From: JAUIHN01 sp964556075
Lineage (GTDB): Bacteria > Patescibacteriota > Saccharimonadia > Saccharimonadales > Saccharimonadaceae
Assembly: GCA_964556075.1 (NCBI GenBank)
Contig: CAZKUV010000003.1
Coordinates: forward strand, 1-37,373
Direction: 5' to 3'
Length of the DNA stretch: 37,373 nt
In this document: piece after piece, positions 1 to 7,606 of the stretch
How the letters are laid out: each line of letters starts with the position of its first letter
How positions within the stretch are numbered: the stretch's first letter is position 1
Notes under the pieces: model-generated
Databases searched by the model: none
Seen by the model: the letters and a program-made list of their open reading frames with translations, nothing else
What the model was told of the DNA's origin: nothing
Program-made: the position numbers and the translations under genes

Positions 1-31
1 CTATTGAGATAGCGGCGCCCAGTCTTGCAGT

Positions 32-1633
32 ATGGAAATAAATAGAGTTGAGCATAAAACGGATAACCTGGACCGTTACCTAAGCGCCATATCGCAGAAT
101 ATGTCGGAAAAGACCGAAATTCTCGATTATATTACTAGGTGTCGTGGAGGCAGGTATCTTGAAATAGGCACAGGAGCCGATTCTCTCCCATATATCCTCT
201 CGCATTTGCCTGATGACATAAGTGTTGATCTCGTTGGAATCGATGCTGATAGTGCGGTCCTGGATCACGCTCTCGCTAAATATCCGGCTATTTATGACTT
301 GGCAAGCTCTAAAGAGTCGACGGTCAGTCTCGTGGCTATGGATGCGACCGACATGAGTCCATTTGAAGACGAGAGTTTTGATGGGATCAACGCATCATCC
401 CTTGTGCATGAGGTGTTCTCTTATGCTGGCGGTTACGATGGAATTCGATCATTTATTGCGGAATGTAGCCGTGTCCTTAGGCCGGGTGGTGTGTTGGTGT
501 ACAGAGATCCTGAATTGCGGTATCCGGAGGTTCGAGCGTCCCTGGAAATACATGACTCCCACGTCAAGGCGTTTACGCTACTCTATCTGGCCGGTTTCAC
601 TTCAGGTTATGTTGGTGGTGAGGCGGACGGAATTCACCCGCAAAGCAGGCCCAGCGAACTAATAGACACTGAGAATATCCAAATGACCTATCATCCCTCA
701 GGTGGAGATCAGCAGATTACTGTCACCGGCATTGAGGCTATTGCCTCTGTTCGACCTAAGGATGTGAATTTCCAGGAAGGATTTTTCTTGACAGCAGAGC
801 ATATATTGCTCCAAGACATTATGCGGCATGGTCTGACCCTCCATCAGTCGAGCCCGTTTGGTAATATTGCCATTGAAAAGACCGACCAGGGGAGCAGAGT
901 GCTATATGTTTCCAGTCAAACGGCAGAACGGTTTGTTGCTTTTGCTAAACAAAATAATAGTACACTCCTTGAGGATGGCTTCTTAGCTCAGGATGAATAC
1001 GAGAGGTTGATGGTTGCGATAAATGATGCCTTTTCGTTTCTTTATGATCGCACACTGCTTAGTGCCGACTTTACGGACTTTCGTCTCTTAGGAGATGCCA
1101 TCTCTTCTTGTGGTATCGACCCTCAGTCTGCGTTGTCCAAGAGCGAAGATGGCAGCTATAGCGCCGATACCGCTGTGATGGGGCGATTGTATAAAAAATT
1201 AGTCACCAAAGGTGTGCTGACTGATAAATCGTTTATAAATCCAACTGCGGGCGAATTCTATAGATATCTTGAGCAAGAAGGGAGAGAGCGCTATTTTTAT
1301 CTCACACCAGATGAGATGATTGCCTTTGTTGCCTCGGAGAGCGTTGCGACTTTGAGGGACTATGCGATGGTGCCAGATATCGCCAGCTCAAAGTCGAACA
1401 GAAGTATTGCTCGGGAAAAATATGACAGATACCTTCAGAACACTTTCACTGTTAGACCCATTGAGCCGGGTGTCGATAAGGATATGCTTACACCCAGAGA
1501 GAGTAAGCGGATCATACACTTTGTCAAGCTTCCCACTTCGGCTGCGCTAAACTCGTTGGGCGCGTTGGTCGAGTCCGATCCAGACTCATACCCCGCCGTC
1601 CGGAGTTTTCTCGATGCGGCAGACGGGTACTAG
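32..1633 (+). CDS. Class I SAM-dependent methyltransferase with long uncharacterised C-terminal region
   Basis: A 533-residue protein. The N-terminal ~160 residues form a Rossmann methyltransferase: motif I LEIGTGAD at residues 43-50, an acidic VGIDADS strand-2 end that should bind the SAM ribose, VAMDATD (motif III-like) and a VLRPGGVLVYRDP motif before the last strands. About 330 residues follow that I cannot assign; they include an aromatic-rich segment around residues 400-440. An in-frame TGA at 5-7 lies just upstream and ATG at 32 is the first start after it, so the gene is probably complete, although no good Shine-Dalgarno sequence is visible. The stop lies 40 bp before a HAM1-like pyrophosphatase that has its own extended -10 promoter. 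The methyl acceptor is unknown; the split between a clear MTase and an unknown partner domain suggests a specific substrate rather than a housekeeping role. Confidence 0.8.
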   Translation: MEINRVEHKTDNLDRYLSAISQNMSEKTEILDYITRCRGGRYLEIGTGADSLPYILSHLPDDISVDLVGIDADSAVLDHALAKYPAIYDLASSKESTVSLVAMDATDMSPFEDESFDGINASSLVHEVFSYAGGYDGIRSFIAECSRVLRPGGVLVYRDPELRYPEVRASLEIHDSHVKAFTLLYLAGFTSGYVGGEADGIHPQSRPSELIDTENIQMTYHPSGGDQQITVTGIEAIASVRPKDVNFQEGFFLTAEHILLQDIMRHGLTLHQSSPFGNIAIEKTDQGSRVLYVSSQTAERFVAFAKQNNSTLLEDGFLAQDEYERLMVAINDAFSFLYDRTLLSADFTDFRLLGDAISSCGIDPQSALSKSEDGSYSADTAVMGRLYKKLVTKGVLTDKSFINPTAGEFYRYLEQEGRERYFYLTPDEMIAFVASESVATLRDYAMVPDIASSKSNRSIAREKYDRYLQNTFTVRPIEPGVDKDMLTPRESKRIIHFVKLPTSAALNSLGALVESDPDSYPAVRSFLDAADGY

Positions 1634-1636
1634 ATT

Positions 1637-1647
1637 ACTGGTATAAT
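1637..1647 (+). promoter_or_regulatory. Extended -10 promoter for the HAM1-like gene
   Basis: A perfect TATAAT lies at 1642-1647 preceded by TG at 1639-1640, giving TGGTATAAT. No convincing -35 is present. Transcription would start near 1654, about 20 nt before the preferred ATG at 1674. Confidence 0.6.
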
Positions 1648-1673
1648 AACCTTAGAGACTAATGAGGATACGT

Positions 1674-2219
1674 ATGAGAAAAGTCACTTACATTACCGGT
1701 AATCCTAAGAAATTCGCCAATGCGGCTCTGTTTCTTAAAGACTACCCAATCGAGCTTTCTCAGCAAAAGATAGATTTGGATGAGATCCAATCGAGCGAAG
1801 CTGAAGATATTGCTATCAAGAAGGCCCGCGATGCCTATGCTGTGGTTAAGCAACCGCTGTTTATCAATGATGCTTCTTGGCACATACCGGCACTTAATGG
1901 ATTTCCCGGTCCATATATGAGGTACATGCTCGATTGGTTTACTGTTGATGATTTTCTGAGATTGATGGCTGACAAAGATGACAGAACGATTATCCTAAGA
2001 GATACGATTGTCTATAAGGACGAGGATATAGAAAAAGTATTCAGCCGTGACGTGTCGGGTAGGTTATTGGCTGCGCCTACTTCTGGAGATGGACCTTATA
2101 TTACGAAACTTATCTCTTTTGGGGACGATGGTAAAAGTCTGGCTCAGACGCCGAGCACTGGTTTTACTGAGCCCGAGCGGAGGCTTTGGGGTGAATTTGC
2201 AGACTGGCTTTCTCGATAA
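1674..2219 (+). CDS. HAM1/ITPase-like non-canonical purine NTP pyrophosphatase (divergent RdgB family)
   Basis: About 181 residues with the HAM1 fold signatures: N-terminal TYITGNPKKF (the TGNxxK nucleotide-binding motif), a conserved mid-region acid motif NDASW where RdgB has DDSGL, then GFPGPYMRYML, which resembles the eukaryotic ITPA GLPGPYIKW motif. The family hydrolyses dITP, XTP and related NTPs to NMP plus pyrophosphate, cleaning the nucleotide pool. The first acid of the DDSGL pair is Asn here, and the C-terminal GFGYDP loop is replaced by SGDGPYI, so substrate preference may differ. An in-frame ATG at 1662 exists, but GAGG at 1664-1667 is a good Shine-Dalgarno for ATG 1674, which also fits the family N-terminus. 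It follows the methyltransferase on the same strand but has its own promoter. Confidence 0.75.
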   Translation: MRKVTYITGNPKKFANAALFLKDYPIELSQQKIDLDEIQSSEAEDIAIKKARDAYAVVKQPLFINDASWHIPALNGFPGPYMRYMLDWFTVDDFLRLMADKDDRTIILRDTIVYKDEDIEKVFSRDVSGRLLAAPTSGDGPYITKLISFGDDGKSLAQTPSTGFTEPERRLWGEFADWLSR

Positions 2220-2322
2220 AAGCGGGTTGGTTTGGTTCCTGCACATTAGGGAGTAGCTCTACGCAGTTGAGTGCTGGCCCCATTGCTCTTTGTTCCCGCA
2301 CAGAACCCAAAGTGCTTCGACT

Positions 2323-2360
2323 ATGAAAATTGACCGAACTCCTGTTCGGTCAATTTTCAT
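2323..2360. terminator. 17-bp perfect hairpin, bidirectional terminator after tRNA-Gln
   Basis: Positions 2323-2339 and 2344-2360 are exact inverted repeats (17 bp) around a 4-nt TCCT loop. Each arm carries AAAA/TTTT, so the hairpin reads as A-tract, stem, U-tract from both sides. It directly abuts the encoded CCA end of the tRNA on the minus strand and lies about 100 bp after the HAM1-like gene on the plus strand, so it can end both transcripts. Confidence 0.8.
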
Positions 2361-2434
2361 GGCTGGGACGGAGGGATTCGAACCCCCGAATGCCGGGACC
2401 AAAACCCGGTGCCTTACCACTTGGCGACGTCCCA
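2360..2434 (-). tRNA. tRNA-Gln (UUG), CCA encoded
   Basis: Read on the minus strand: 7-bp acceptor stem TGGGACG/CGTCCCA (2434-2428 with 2370-2364), D-arm GCCAAGTGGTAAGGC, anticodon stem CCGGG/CCCGG with loop TTTTGGT, T-arm with loop TTCGAAT, discriminator G at 2363 and CCA at 2362-2360. The anticodon TTG is at 2402-2400. A TGGTATAAT extended -10 (2475-2467) and a 9-bp leader hairpin precede it; a 17-bp hairpin follows. Confidence 0.97.
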
Positions 2435-2438
2435 GTAT

Positions 2439-2475
2439 TGTTTTATGAACGCATAAAACAGTAGACATTATACCA
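2439..2475 (-). promoter_or_regulatory. tRNA-Gln promoter and 5' leader hairpin
   Basis: On the minus strand an extended -10 TGGTATAAT lies at 2475-2467. The predicted transcript starts near 2460, exactly where a perfect 9-bp hairpin begins (2439-2447 with 2452-2460, loop CGTT on the transcribed strand). It would sit on the 5' leader that RNase P removes from the pre-tRNA. Confidence 0.6.
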
Positions 2476-2538
2476 TATACTATTTTACTGATGCACTGTT
2501 ATACGTAACGGAAGCTTGCCGACACCAGGAGGAATTTC

Positions 2539-5055
2539 TTATCGAAGAGCTATGATGCGACCAATTACTTTATGAAGTTCTAAAATTAGAAGCATTAGAG
2601 TGAATGCTATGAATCCAGTAGCAAATACATCGCCAATGTTTACAGAATCAAGATGAAGAACGGTGCCGATTGAAGTTAAGAGCGTAATAACATGTAGCAG
2701 GACTCCAACAAATAACCTTCGATAGAAAAATATGTTCATTACCTTAAGTCGCTCAAATATAGACTCATAAAAACCCCGTGCACTCAAGGCTATTGCCCAC
2801 ATCATTGCAATCGTCGTATTGAATGCAATTGTCCGTCCATATTCGACATCGTAAATATTACTAAATGCAATATAGTACCCAAGCGTAATAACTGCCATAG
2901 AAGTGGACGAGACTATGAGTCGGGATACCCTGTATCGGTCGAATAGTGGTGAATTTACAGGAAGCGGAAGGTCGATTAGAGAGGTCTTTTCGTGTGACTC
3001 GGTCCCAAGCGGGATTGCTAACAGCACGCTTATTATTAGATGCGCCCAAAGCACTTGAATGGGTAGCATCGGTAAAGGTAGCCCGATAATCAGGGCTACC
3101 ACGATAGTCAAGGCTATTCCGAAGTTGATAGTCATTAGAAAATCGACTGTACGTCGAACATTCTGTATTGCATTCCGAGCAGCGTTAATTACAGAGTGGA
3201 TTGTCTTCAAATTGTCATCGAGTAGGATTACGTCTGAAACCTTATGTACCCCAGAAGGTCCAATACTTAAGGCAACGCTCACGTCGGAAGATGTTAATGC
3301 GGAGATATCGGTAACCTTGCTTCCAGTAGACAGAACAACACTTGATTTCTTGAGTAGCTGTAACAGCTGCTGTTTTTGGTCTGGCGTGGGTCGGGCGAAC
3401 ACCTGCGCATCCTTAATAGTTTCCGATAACTGACCATCGTCCATTATGTGCATTTGTCGACAATCGTAAACTTGCCGTCGATTCGAAATTAGACCGATTT
3501 TACTTCCGACATGGTGTGCGGTTTCAGCGTAATCACTAGTGATTAGCTTTACAAATATGCCAGACAAGGAGACTTCTTTAACAGTCTTCTTCGCTTCTGG
3601 GTGAAGCGGATCAATCATGGCGACAAACCCTGCAAACTCCAGAGAATTGCTTTCTCGAAGATCATTCAGACTCCGCAAAGCTTGTGGTATTTTTTTATAC
3701 CCTACAGCAAAAACATGATATCCTTCCGCAGCTATCCTGTTTAATCTAAGCATAGCGTGTTCTCTTTCGGTGTCTGTAAGATCGCTCCGGGCAAGTACTG
3801 CTTCTGGTGCTCCCTTTACAGCCAGCTCAAATTCATTACCTGAGTGCCAAATGTTTCCGCTCAAGGCAATATTCGGATCAAAAGGAAACACTGAAAATGG
3901 AATCCTCTTTGTTGATATTTGTTTGTTTGACCCTAAGTAGCGCATGAACGCAGTATCTACCGTATCAACGTACTTTTCGTGTCGCACATTTATAGCGAGA
4001 GCCATAGTTCTTTTGAGATCGATTGACGACCATTCAGGTTGCCATACCTCTTTGATAGAAGGCCTGTTCCGAGTTAGTATTGCCGTACTATCGGTGAAAA
4101 TTACATTGACCGTACTAAGCTTCTCTAATGTAATATGATCGCGAATTAAAGCTTTTCGTTTTGCGATTTGCCCGACTGCTAACGAGAGAATAGCGGATAC
4201 TACAATCGGTAGTCCAATTGGAATGACGCTTAATGCAAAAGAGATGACATAAACAATGGCTTCGGAGACCGGCAATCCTCTACCTATCGGGATTAGTAAT
4301 AGTAAAGACGTCATGATAACAGTGGCGATGACGAGACGAAGCACAAACACGCCAATTTGTAATTGAATTCGGTTCGCTGTACTATTGACACTATTCAGAT
4401 TGCTGCTTGTTTTGAATCGGGTATTATTTCCAGTTGCGGTAATAATGCCAATTCCATAACCTGAAACTGCCAATGAGCCGCGGAATATCATATTGGATAG
4501 TTCGTCGAGCTTAACATCAGAGCTAACAATATCACCTCGTTTAACTGTCGTAGCGAGCGAATCTTTGTGGTTGGGATGTGTGACGGACAAAGCAGTGGAG
4601 GTTATTATTCTGGCGTCTGCCGGGATGTAGTCTCCTTCGTTGATTAGAATGATATCACCAGGAACAAGTTCGCTCGAATCAACTGATTTAATTTTTCCGT
4701 TACGTATAACTTCCGTAGTCTGGAATTTTTGCATATGCAGATTGTTTCGTAATCTCCGAACTAGAGACGCCTGTTTATACAAGACCGCAGCGATGAGTAT
4801 GATAAAGCCTAGTATTACGATACCTTCTACGGCATTCCCAAGAATAAATGCAACGACAGACATCCCGGCGATAATCAACAAGTAGATGGCAGAGATTGGA
4901 TCCGCAAGGCTGAAAACCCGAGGTTTCTCTAATGTATGAATTTCGTTCCGGCCGTATCTTCTCAGTCGCCTTTCAACCTCTGCCGGGTACAACCCCTTCT
5001 CTGTTGTGTCGAGGGCTCTAAAAATCTCATCTATCGAAGCGGCATGGTAAAGCAT
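2539..5055 (-). CDS. Degenerate P-type cation ATPase homologue (probable pseudoenzyme)
   Basis: An intact 838-residue frame with the full architecture of a P2-type ATPase: N-terminal cation_ATPase_N region (SIDEIFRALDTT...RRLRRYGRNEI), two TM helices, actuator domain, TM3-4, phosphorylation and nucleotide domains, and six C-terminal TM segments. The key loops are lost. The actuator TGES is replaced by THPNHKDS; the TM4 PEGL is PIGL; the phosphorylation loop DKTGT is DSTAI (the Asp remains, the Lys is gone); MITGD is LITSD; and the hinge GDGVND is GSKVTD. The N-domain KGAPEAVL and DPLHPEA are kept. The track-independent first codon is GTG 5088, but ATG 5055 fits the family start and a TATACT -10 at 5069-5064 lies 8 nt before it. 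Family membership is certain; catalytic ATP-driven transport looks unlikely. A regulatory or scaffold role is inference. Confidence 0.85.
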   Translation of the reverse strand: MLYHAASIDEIFRALDTTEKGLYPAEVERRLRRYGRNEIHTLEKPRVFSLADPISAIYLLIIAGMSVVAFILGNAVEGIVILGFIILIAAVLYKQASLVRRLRNNLHMQKFQTTEVIRNGKIKSVDSSELVPGDIILINEGDYIPADARIITSTALSVTHPNHKDSLATTVKRGDIVSSDVKLDELSNMIFRGSLAVSGYGIGIITATGNNTRFKTSSNLNSVNSTANRIQLQIGVFVLRLVIATVIMTSLLLLIPIGRGLPVSEAIVYVISFALSVIPIGLPIVVSAILSLAVGQIAKRKALIRDHITLEKLSTVNVIFTDSTAILTRNRPSIKEVWQPEWSSIDLKRTMALAINVRHEKYVDTVDTAFMRYLGSNKQISTKRIPFSVFPFDPNIALSGNIWHSGNEFELAVKGAPEAVLARSDLTDTEREHAMLRLNRIAAEGYHVFAVGYKKIPQALRSLNDLRESNSLEFAGFVAMIDPLHPEAKKTVKEVSLSGIFVKLITSDYAETAHHVGSKIGLISNRRQVYDCRQMHIMDDGQLSETIKDAQVFARPTPDQKQQLLQLLKKSSVVLSTGSKVTDISALTSSDVSVALSIGPSGVHKVSDVILLDDNLKTIHSVINAARNAIQNVRRTVDFLMTINFGIALTIVVALIIGLPLPMLPIQVLWAHLIISVLLAIPLGTESHEKTSLIDLPLPVNSPLFDRYRVSRLIVSSTSMAVITLGYYIAFSNIYDVEYGRTIAFNTTIAMMWAIALSARGFYESIFERLKVMNIFFYRRLFVGVLLHVITLLTSIGTVLHLDSVNIGDVFATGFIAFTLMLLILELHKVIGRIIALR

Positions 5056-5063
5056 TAGCTTTA

Positions 5064-5093
5064 AGTATACAGTACAGTAGAACAGCACCGCAA
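5064..5093 (-). promoter_or_regulatory. Promoter for the P-type ATPase homologue (near-leaderless)
   Basis: On the minus strand TTGCGG (5093-5088), an 18-nt spacer and TATACT (5069-5064). The expected start is near 5057, about 2 nt before ATG 5055. The -35 lies inside the hairpin that follows greA. Confidence 0.5.
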
Positions 5094-5105
5094 AACGCGG
5101 TGCTG
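5083..5105 (-). terminator. Hairpin after the Gre-family gene
   Basis: A 9-bp perfect GC-rich stem (5083-5091 with 5097-5105, loop of 5 nt). The downstream minus-strand sequence TTCTACTG is only weakly U-rich, so termination would be modest. It overlaps the downstream -35. Confidence 0.45.
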
Positions 5106-5147
5106 CCTAAAGAGATGGTTTTTCTACCGGCCTGAAATCCGTTTCTA

Positions 5148-5618
5148 CTATGCGATGCCTACGAGCTTCAACTGGCTGGTACCAAACCCGGCGGTCCACT
5201 GCACAATGTCATGAATTTGCTTGCCGACTAAGCTCTTACCGAGCGGGCTTTTTATTGAGATGCGTCCCGCGCTCGGGTCGGCTTCAATACTATCGACGAG
5301 CATATATCGGAATTTCCTCCCTTGATCGTCGATGAGCTCAACGACCGAACCGAGCATAACTTTGAGCGCATCACGACGACGCGGTAGGAGCTTGGCTGAG
5401 TTTAGCGTTTGCTTTTTCTCCTCCAGCTCTGCCATGAGCGTTTCTATATGTGCAAGCGTTTCAGTTCGTTCAAGACGGTCTTCGCGTCCTTTGGATTTAT
5501 CCAGTTCGCGAAGAGCCAATTGAGCCTCGGAGAGACTATGCTCAAGTCGTTTTATCTGTTTCTTTAATTCTTGCATACCTTTTTTACTTAGATAAATCTG
5601 TGAGGTGGAACTGTTCAT
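5148..5618 (-). CDS. Gre-family transcription elongation factor, non-canonical coil tip
   Basis: 156 residues. An N-terminal antiparallel coiled coil (about residues 8-75) is followed by a GreA/GreB FKBP-like C-domain with VMLGSVVELIDDQG and the family signature ISIKSPLGKSLVGK. Gre factors insert the coiled-coil tip into the RNA polymerase secondary channel and stimulate cleavage of backtracked RNA. The canonical tip GDLxENAEY with its two catalytic acids is not present: the matching stretch is GREDRLERTE, which is charged but does not align with the Asp/Glu pair. A cleavage-independent role is therefore possible. AGGAGG 8 nt upstream of ATG 5618 supports the start. A plausible promoter is TTGCAA-N17-TATGAC on the minus strand at 5688-5660. 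A second Gre-like protein lies at 21743-22048. Confidence 0.8.
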   Translation of the reverse strand: MNSSTSQIYLSKKGMQELKKQIKRLEHSLSEAQLALRELDKSKGREDRLERTETLAHIETLMAELEEKKQTLNSAKLLPRRRDALKVMLGSVVELIDDQGRKFRYMLVDSIEADPSAGRISIKSPLGKSLVGKQIHDIVQWTAGFGTSQLKLVGIA

Positions 5619-5659
5619 CTTTACCTCCTGTACGTGTCTATTGTTATCTTTTCGTACCT

Positions 5660-5688
5660 GTCATACGGTACTGAGGCAAGTATTGCAA
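5660..5688 (-). promoter_or_regulatory. Candidate promoter for the Gre-family gene
   Basis: TTGCAA (5688-5683), 17-nt spacer, TATGAC (5665-5660) on the minus strand, about 40 nt before ATG 5618. The -10 matches the consensus at only 4 of 6 positions. Confidence 0.4.
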
Positions 5689-5713
5689 AAGAATCTGAGT
5701 AATGTCTTAAAAA

Positions 5714-6769
5714 TTAAGCATATTTCGTTGTGTTTTTGGCTGATTTTCGTTTACGCTTTGCCGGACCTTCGTACAGAGGGAGTGACACTGTAAAAATAGT
5801 TTTCTTCCCAATTTGACTGCTGACACTAAGATCCCCTTTATGCATCTCAACAATTTTTTTCGCAAGTGATAGTCCAAGCCCAAATCCAGTTTTCGCCCCA
5901 CCTGTGCGAGACTCATCGACGCGGTAAAATCTATCGAAAATGTGCGGCAAATCCTCGGGAGGGATACCCTTGCCGGCATTCGAGATTTGAAGCCGTGCTT
6001 TTTTACCTTTACGAGTTAATGTTACGGAAACTTTCGAGGATGACGGACTGTATTTAAGCGCATTATCTATCAAGATAGTCATTAGTTCTTCGATACTGAC
6101 CTGGTGAGCATTGACGTAGAGAGGCGTTTCAGGGGCAGTATAAACAATACGCTGCTGCTTTTTGTTGAGATTCTCCACCAAGCGTCGTGCGATGTCATCT
6201 ATAGCCACACGACCTGTTGGTAATGCACTGTGCTCGAGACGCGACAGCAATAAGAGGGTTTGGGAGATTTTCGCAAGTTTATCGACCTCTTCGAGATTAC
6301 TTGCCAGCAGCTCGCGCATCTCTTTTTTCGTTAAGCTTTTATCTCTCAAGGCGACTTCTAGTTCGGTTTTCATCGCGGCGAGTGGCGTGCGTAGCTCATG
6401 GCTGGCATCGCTCGTGAACCGAGATTGTGCTTCGTGGGCTTGCTCGATTGGTTCGAGAGTGCGTCTTGCCATGAAATAGCTAGCCACCCCTCCAAGTCCT
6501 AGTAAAACTAAGTTCATGATAAAAAGATTGTTAAATAAACTGACTTTAGCTTGATGTAATTGGCGGGCTTGAAGTTCGGTAAATCCATAATCTGGTAGCG
6601 TCACCCCTAAGGAATCTGCCTGACGTTGTAGCTTCTGCTGAATAAGTCCAATCTGGCTATCTACTTCTGCTGTGGCTAGTTGGTAGATAATAATGCTAAA
6701 TATTAGCCCGACACTCATGAGGATGATCAAGTACCAGACAGTCAATTTGATTGTTGCGGATTCAAACAT
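5714..6769 (-). CDS. Sensor histidine kinase (two-TM, HisKA + HATPase_c)
   Basis: 351 residues. TM1 is at about 10-32 and TM2 at about 80-101, enclosing a short extracytoplasmic loop of ~45 residues rich in Gln and Leu. The cytoplasmic part has the H-box SHELRTPL with phospho-accepting His124, N-box LIDNALKYS, G1 NAGKGIPPEDLPHIFDRFYR and G2 GFGLGLSLAKKIV. No PAS or distinct HAMP domain is apparent. Its ATG follows the stop of the response-regulator gene after one base, so the two are translated from one message and form a cognate pair. The small sensor loop suggests sensing in or near the membrane, but the signal is unknown. Confidence 0.93.
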   Translation of the reverse strand: MFESATIKLTVWYLIILMSVGLIFSIIIYQLATAEVDSQIGLIQQKLQRQADSLGVTLPDYGFTELQARQLHQAKVSLFNNLFIMNLVLLGLGGVASYFMARRTLEPIEQAHEAQSRFTSDASHELRTPLAAMKTELEVALRDKSLTKKEMRELLASNLEEVDKLAKISQTLLLLSRLEHSALPTGRVAIDDIARRLVENLNKKQQRIVYTAPETPLYVNAHQVSIEELMTILIDNALKYSPSSSKVSVTLTRKGKKARLQISNAGKGIPPEDLPHIFDRFYRVDESRTGGAKTGFGLGLSLAKKIVEMHKGDLSVSSQIGKKTIFTVSLPLYEGPAKRKRKSAKNTTKYA

Positions 6770-6770
6770 T

Positions 6771-7454
6771 TTAGGATGTTTTTGGAGCCTCTATTTTATA
6801 CCCGAACCCCCTAACAGTCTTAATAAGAGGAGTTGGAAATGGGGCATCTATTTTTGAGCGGAGGTATTTGATATAAACCTCGACTGTATTTGGTAAGACA
6901 TCGGCGTCAAAATCCCAAACGTGTGCAATTATCATCTCTTTTGAAAGCGGTCGCCCCTGATTTTTTAACAGGTATTCAAGAAGGCTAAATTCCTTGCTCG
7001 TTAAAGGAATCTCTTTACCTGCCCTCGTGACCGTCAAGGATACTGTATCGAGAGTTAAATCGCCTGCTTTGAGTATAGTGCCTTGTTGCTCGGCTGGCCT
7101 CCTAAGAAGCGCTCTTACACGAGCTAACAATTCTTCCAAGGCAAATGGTTTTACGAGGTAATCATCAGCTCCTGCGTCAAGCCCAGTAGTCCGGTCTTTG
7201 ATGCTTCCAAGTGCGGTCAGAAGCAGAACTGGGACGCTCATCCCCTGAGATCGGATTTCTTTGATAATACTAATGCCATCATATCCCCCTGGTAGCAGGC
7301 GGTCAATTATCGCAAGATCATACGGCTCCGTGGTAATCATGGCATACCCCTCGTCGCCATCATGTGCAACGTCGACGGCATGTTTTTCTTGTTCGAGTGC
7401 ACGTTTCAATGCTCGCGCGATCTTTTGCTCGTCTTCAATGAGTAAAATTCTCAT
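6771..7454 (-). CDS. OmpR/PhoB-family response regulator
   Basis: 227 residues: receiver domain (1-118) with acidic pocket EDE at 7-9, phospho-acceptor Asp51 in AIIDRLLPG, switch Thr in LLLTALG and Lys in LVKPF, then a winged-helix DNA-binding domain (about 127-225) ending in TVRGFGYKIE. It is first in the pair with the kinase downstream. A TGCTAGACT extended -10 (7469-7461) lies only 6 nt before ATG 7454 and no Shine-Dalgarno is visible, pointing to a leaderless message. Confidence 0.95.
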   Translation of the reverse strand: MRILLIEDEQKIARALKRALEQEKHAVDVAHDGDEGYAMITTEPYDLAIIDRLLPGGYDGISIIKEIRSQGMSVPVLLLTALGSIKDRTTGLDAGADDYLVKPFALEELLARVRALLRRPAEQQGTILKAGDLTLDTVSLTVTRAGKEIPLTSKEFSLLEYLLKNQGRPLSKEMIIAHVWDFDADVLPNTVEVYIKYLRSKIDAPFPTPLIKTVRGFGYKIEAPKTS

Positions 7455-7460
7455 ACTACT

Positions 7461-7469
7461 AGTCTAGCA
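7461..7469 (-). promoter_or_regulatory. Extended -10 for response-regulator operon, leaderless spacing
   Basis: Minus-strand TGC-TAGACT at 7469-7461, followed by 6 nt and then ATG 7454. The same arrangement is seen at 30854-30846 and 26727-26735. Confidence 0.5.
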
Positions 7470-7543
7470 TTCCGAGTGATACATCCGACTGGGCGCAAAA
7501 AATCACTCTCTTCGGTCCCTTTTGGTGTTATAGGAGTGACAAG

Positions 7544-7552
7544 TGATATAAT
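7544..7552 (+). promoter_or_regulatory. Extended -10 promoter for the AI-2E family gene
   Basis: TGATATAAT at 7544-7552 with a perfect hexamer; TTGGTG at 7522-7527 could be a weak -35 with a long spacer. The expected leader is about 47 nt. The identical TGATATAAT occurs at 33643-33651. Confidence 0.6.
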
Positions 7553-7606
7553 CAGAGCATTCGATAGTATTAATTCAGGCTCTCTAGAGAGGATAACGGT
7601 AGTAGC

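Noticed and set aside
2259..2468. 69-codon minus-strand frame over the tRNA
   Set aside because: It is a shadow of tRNA-Gln and the hairpin.
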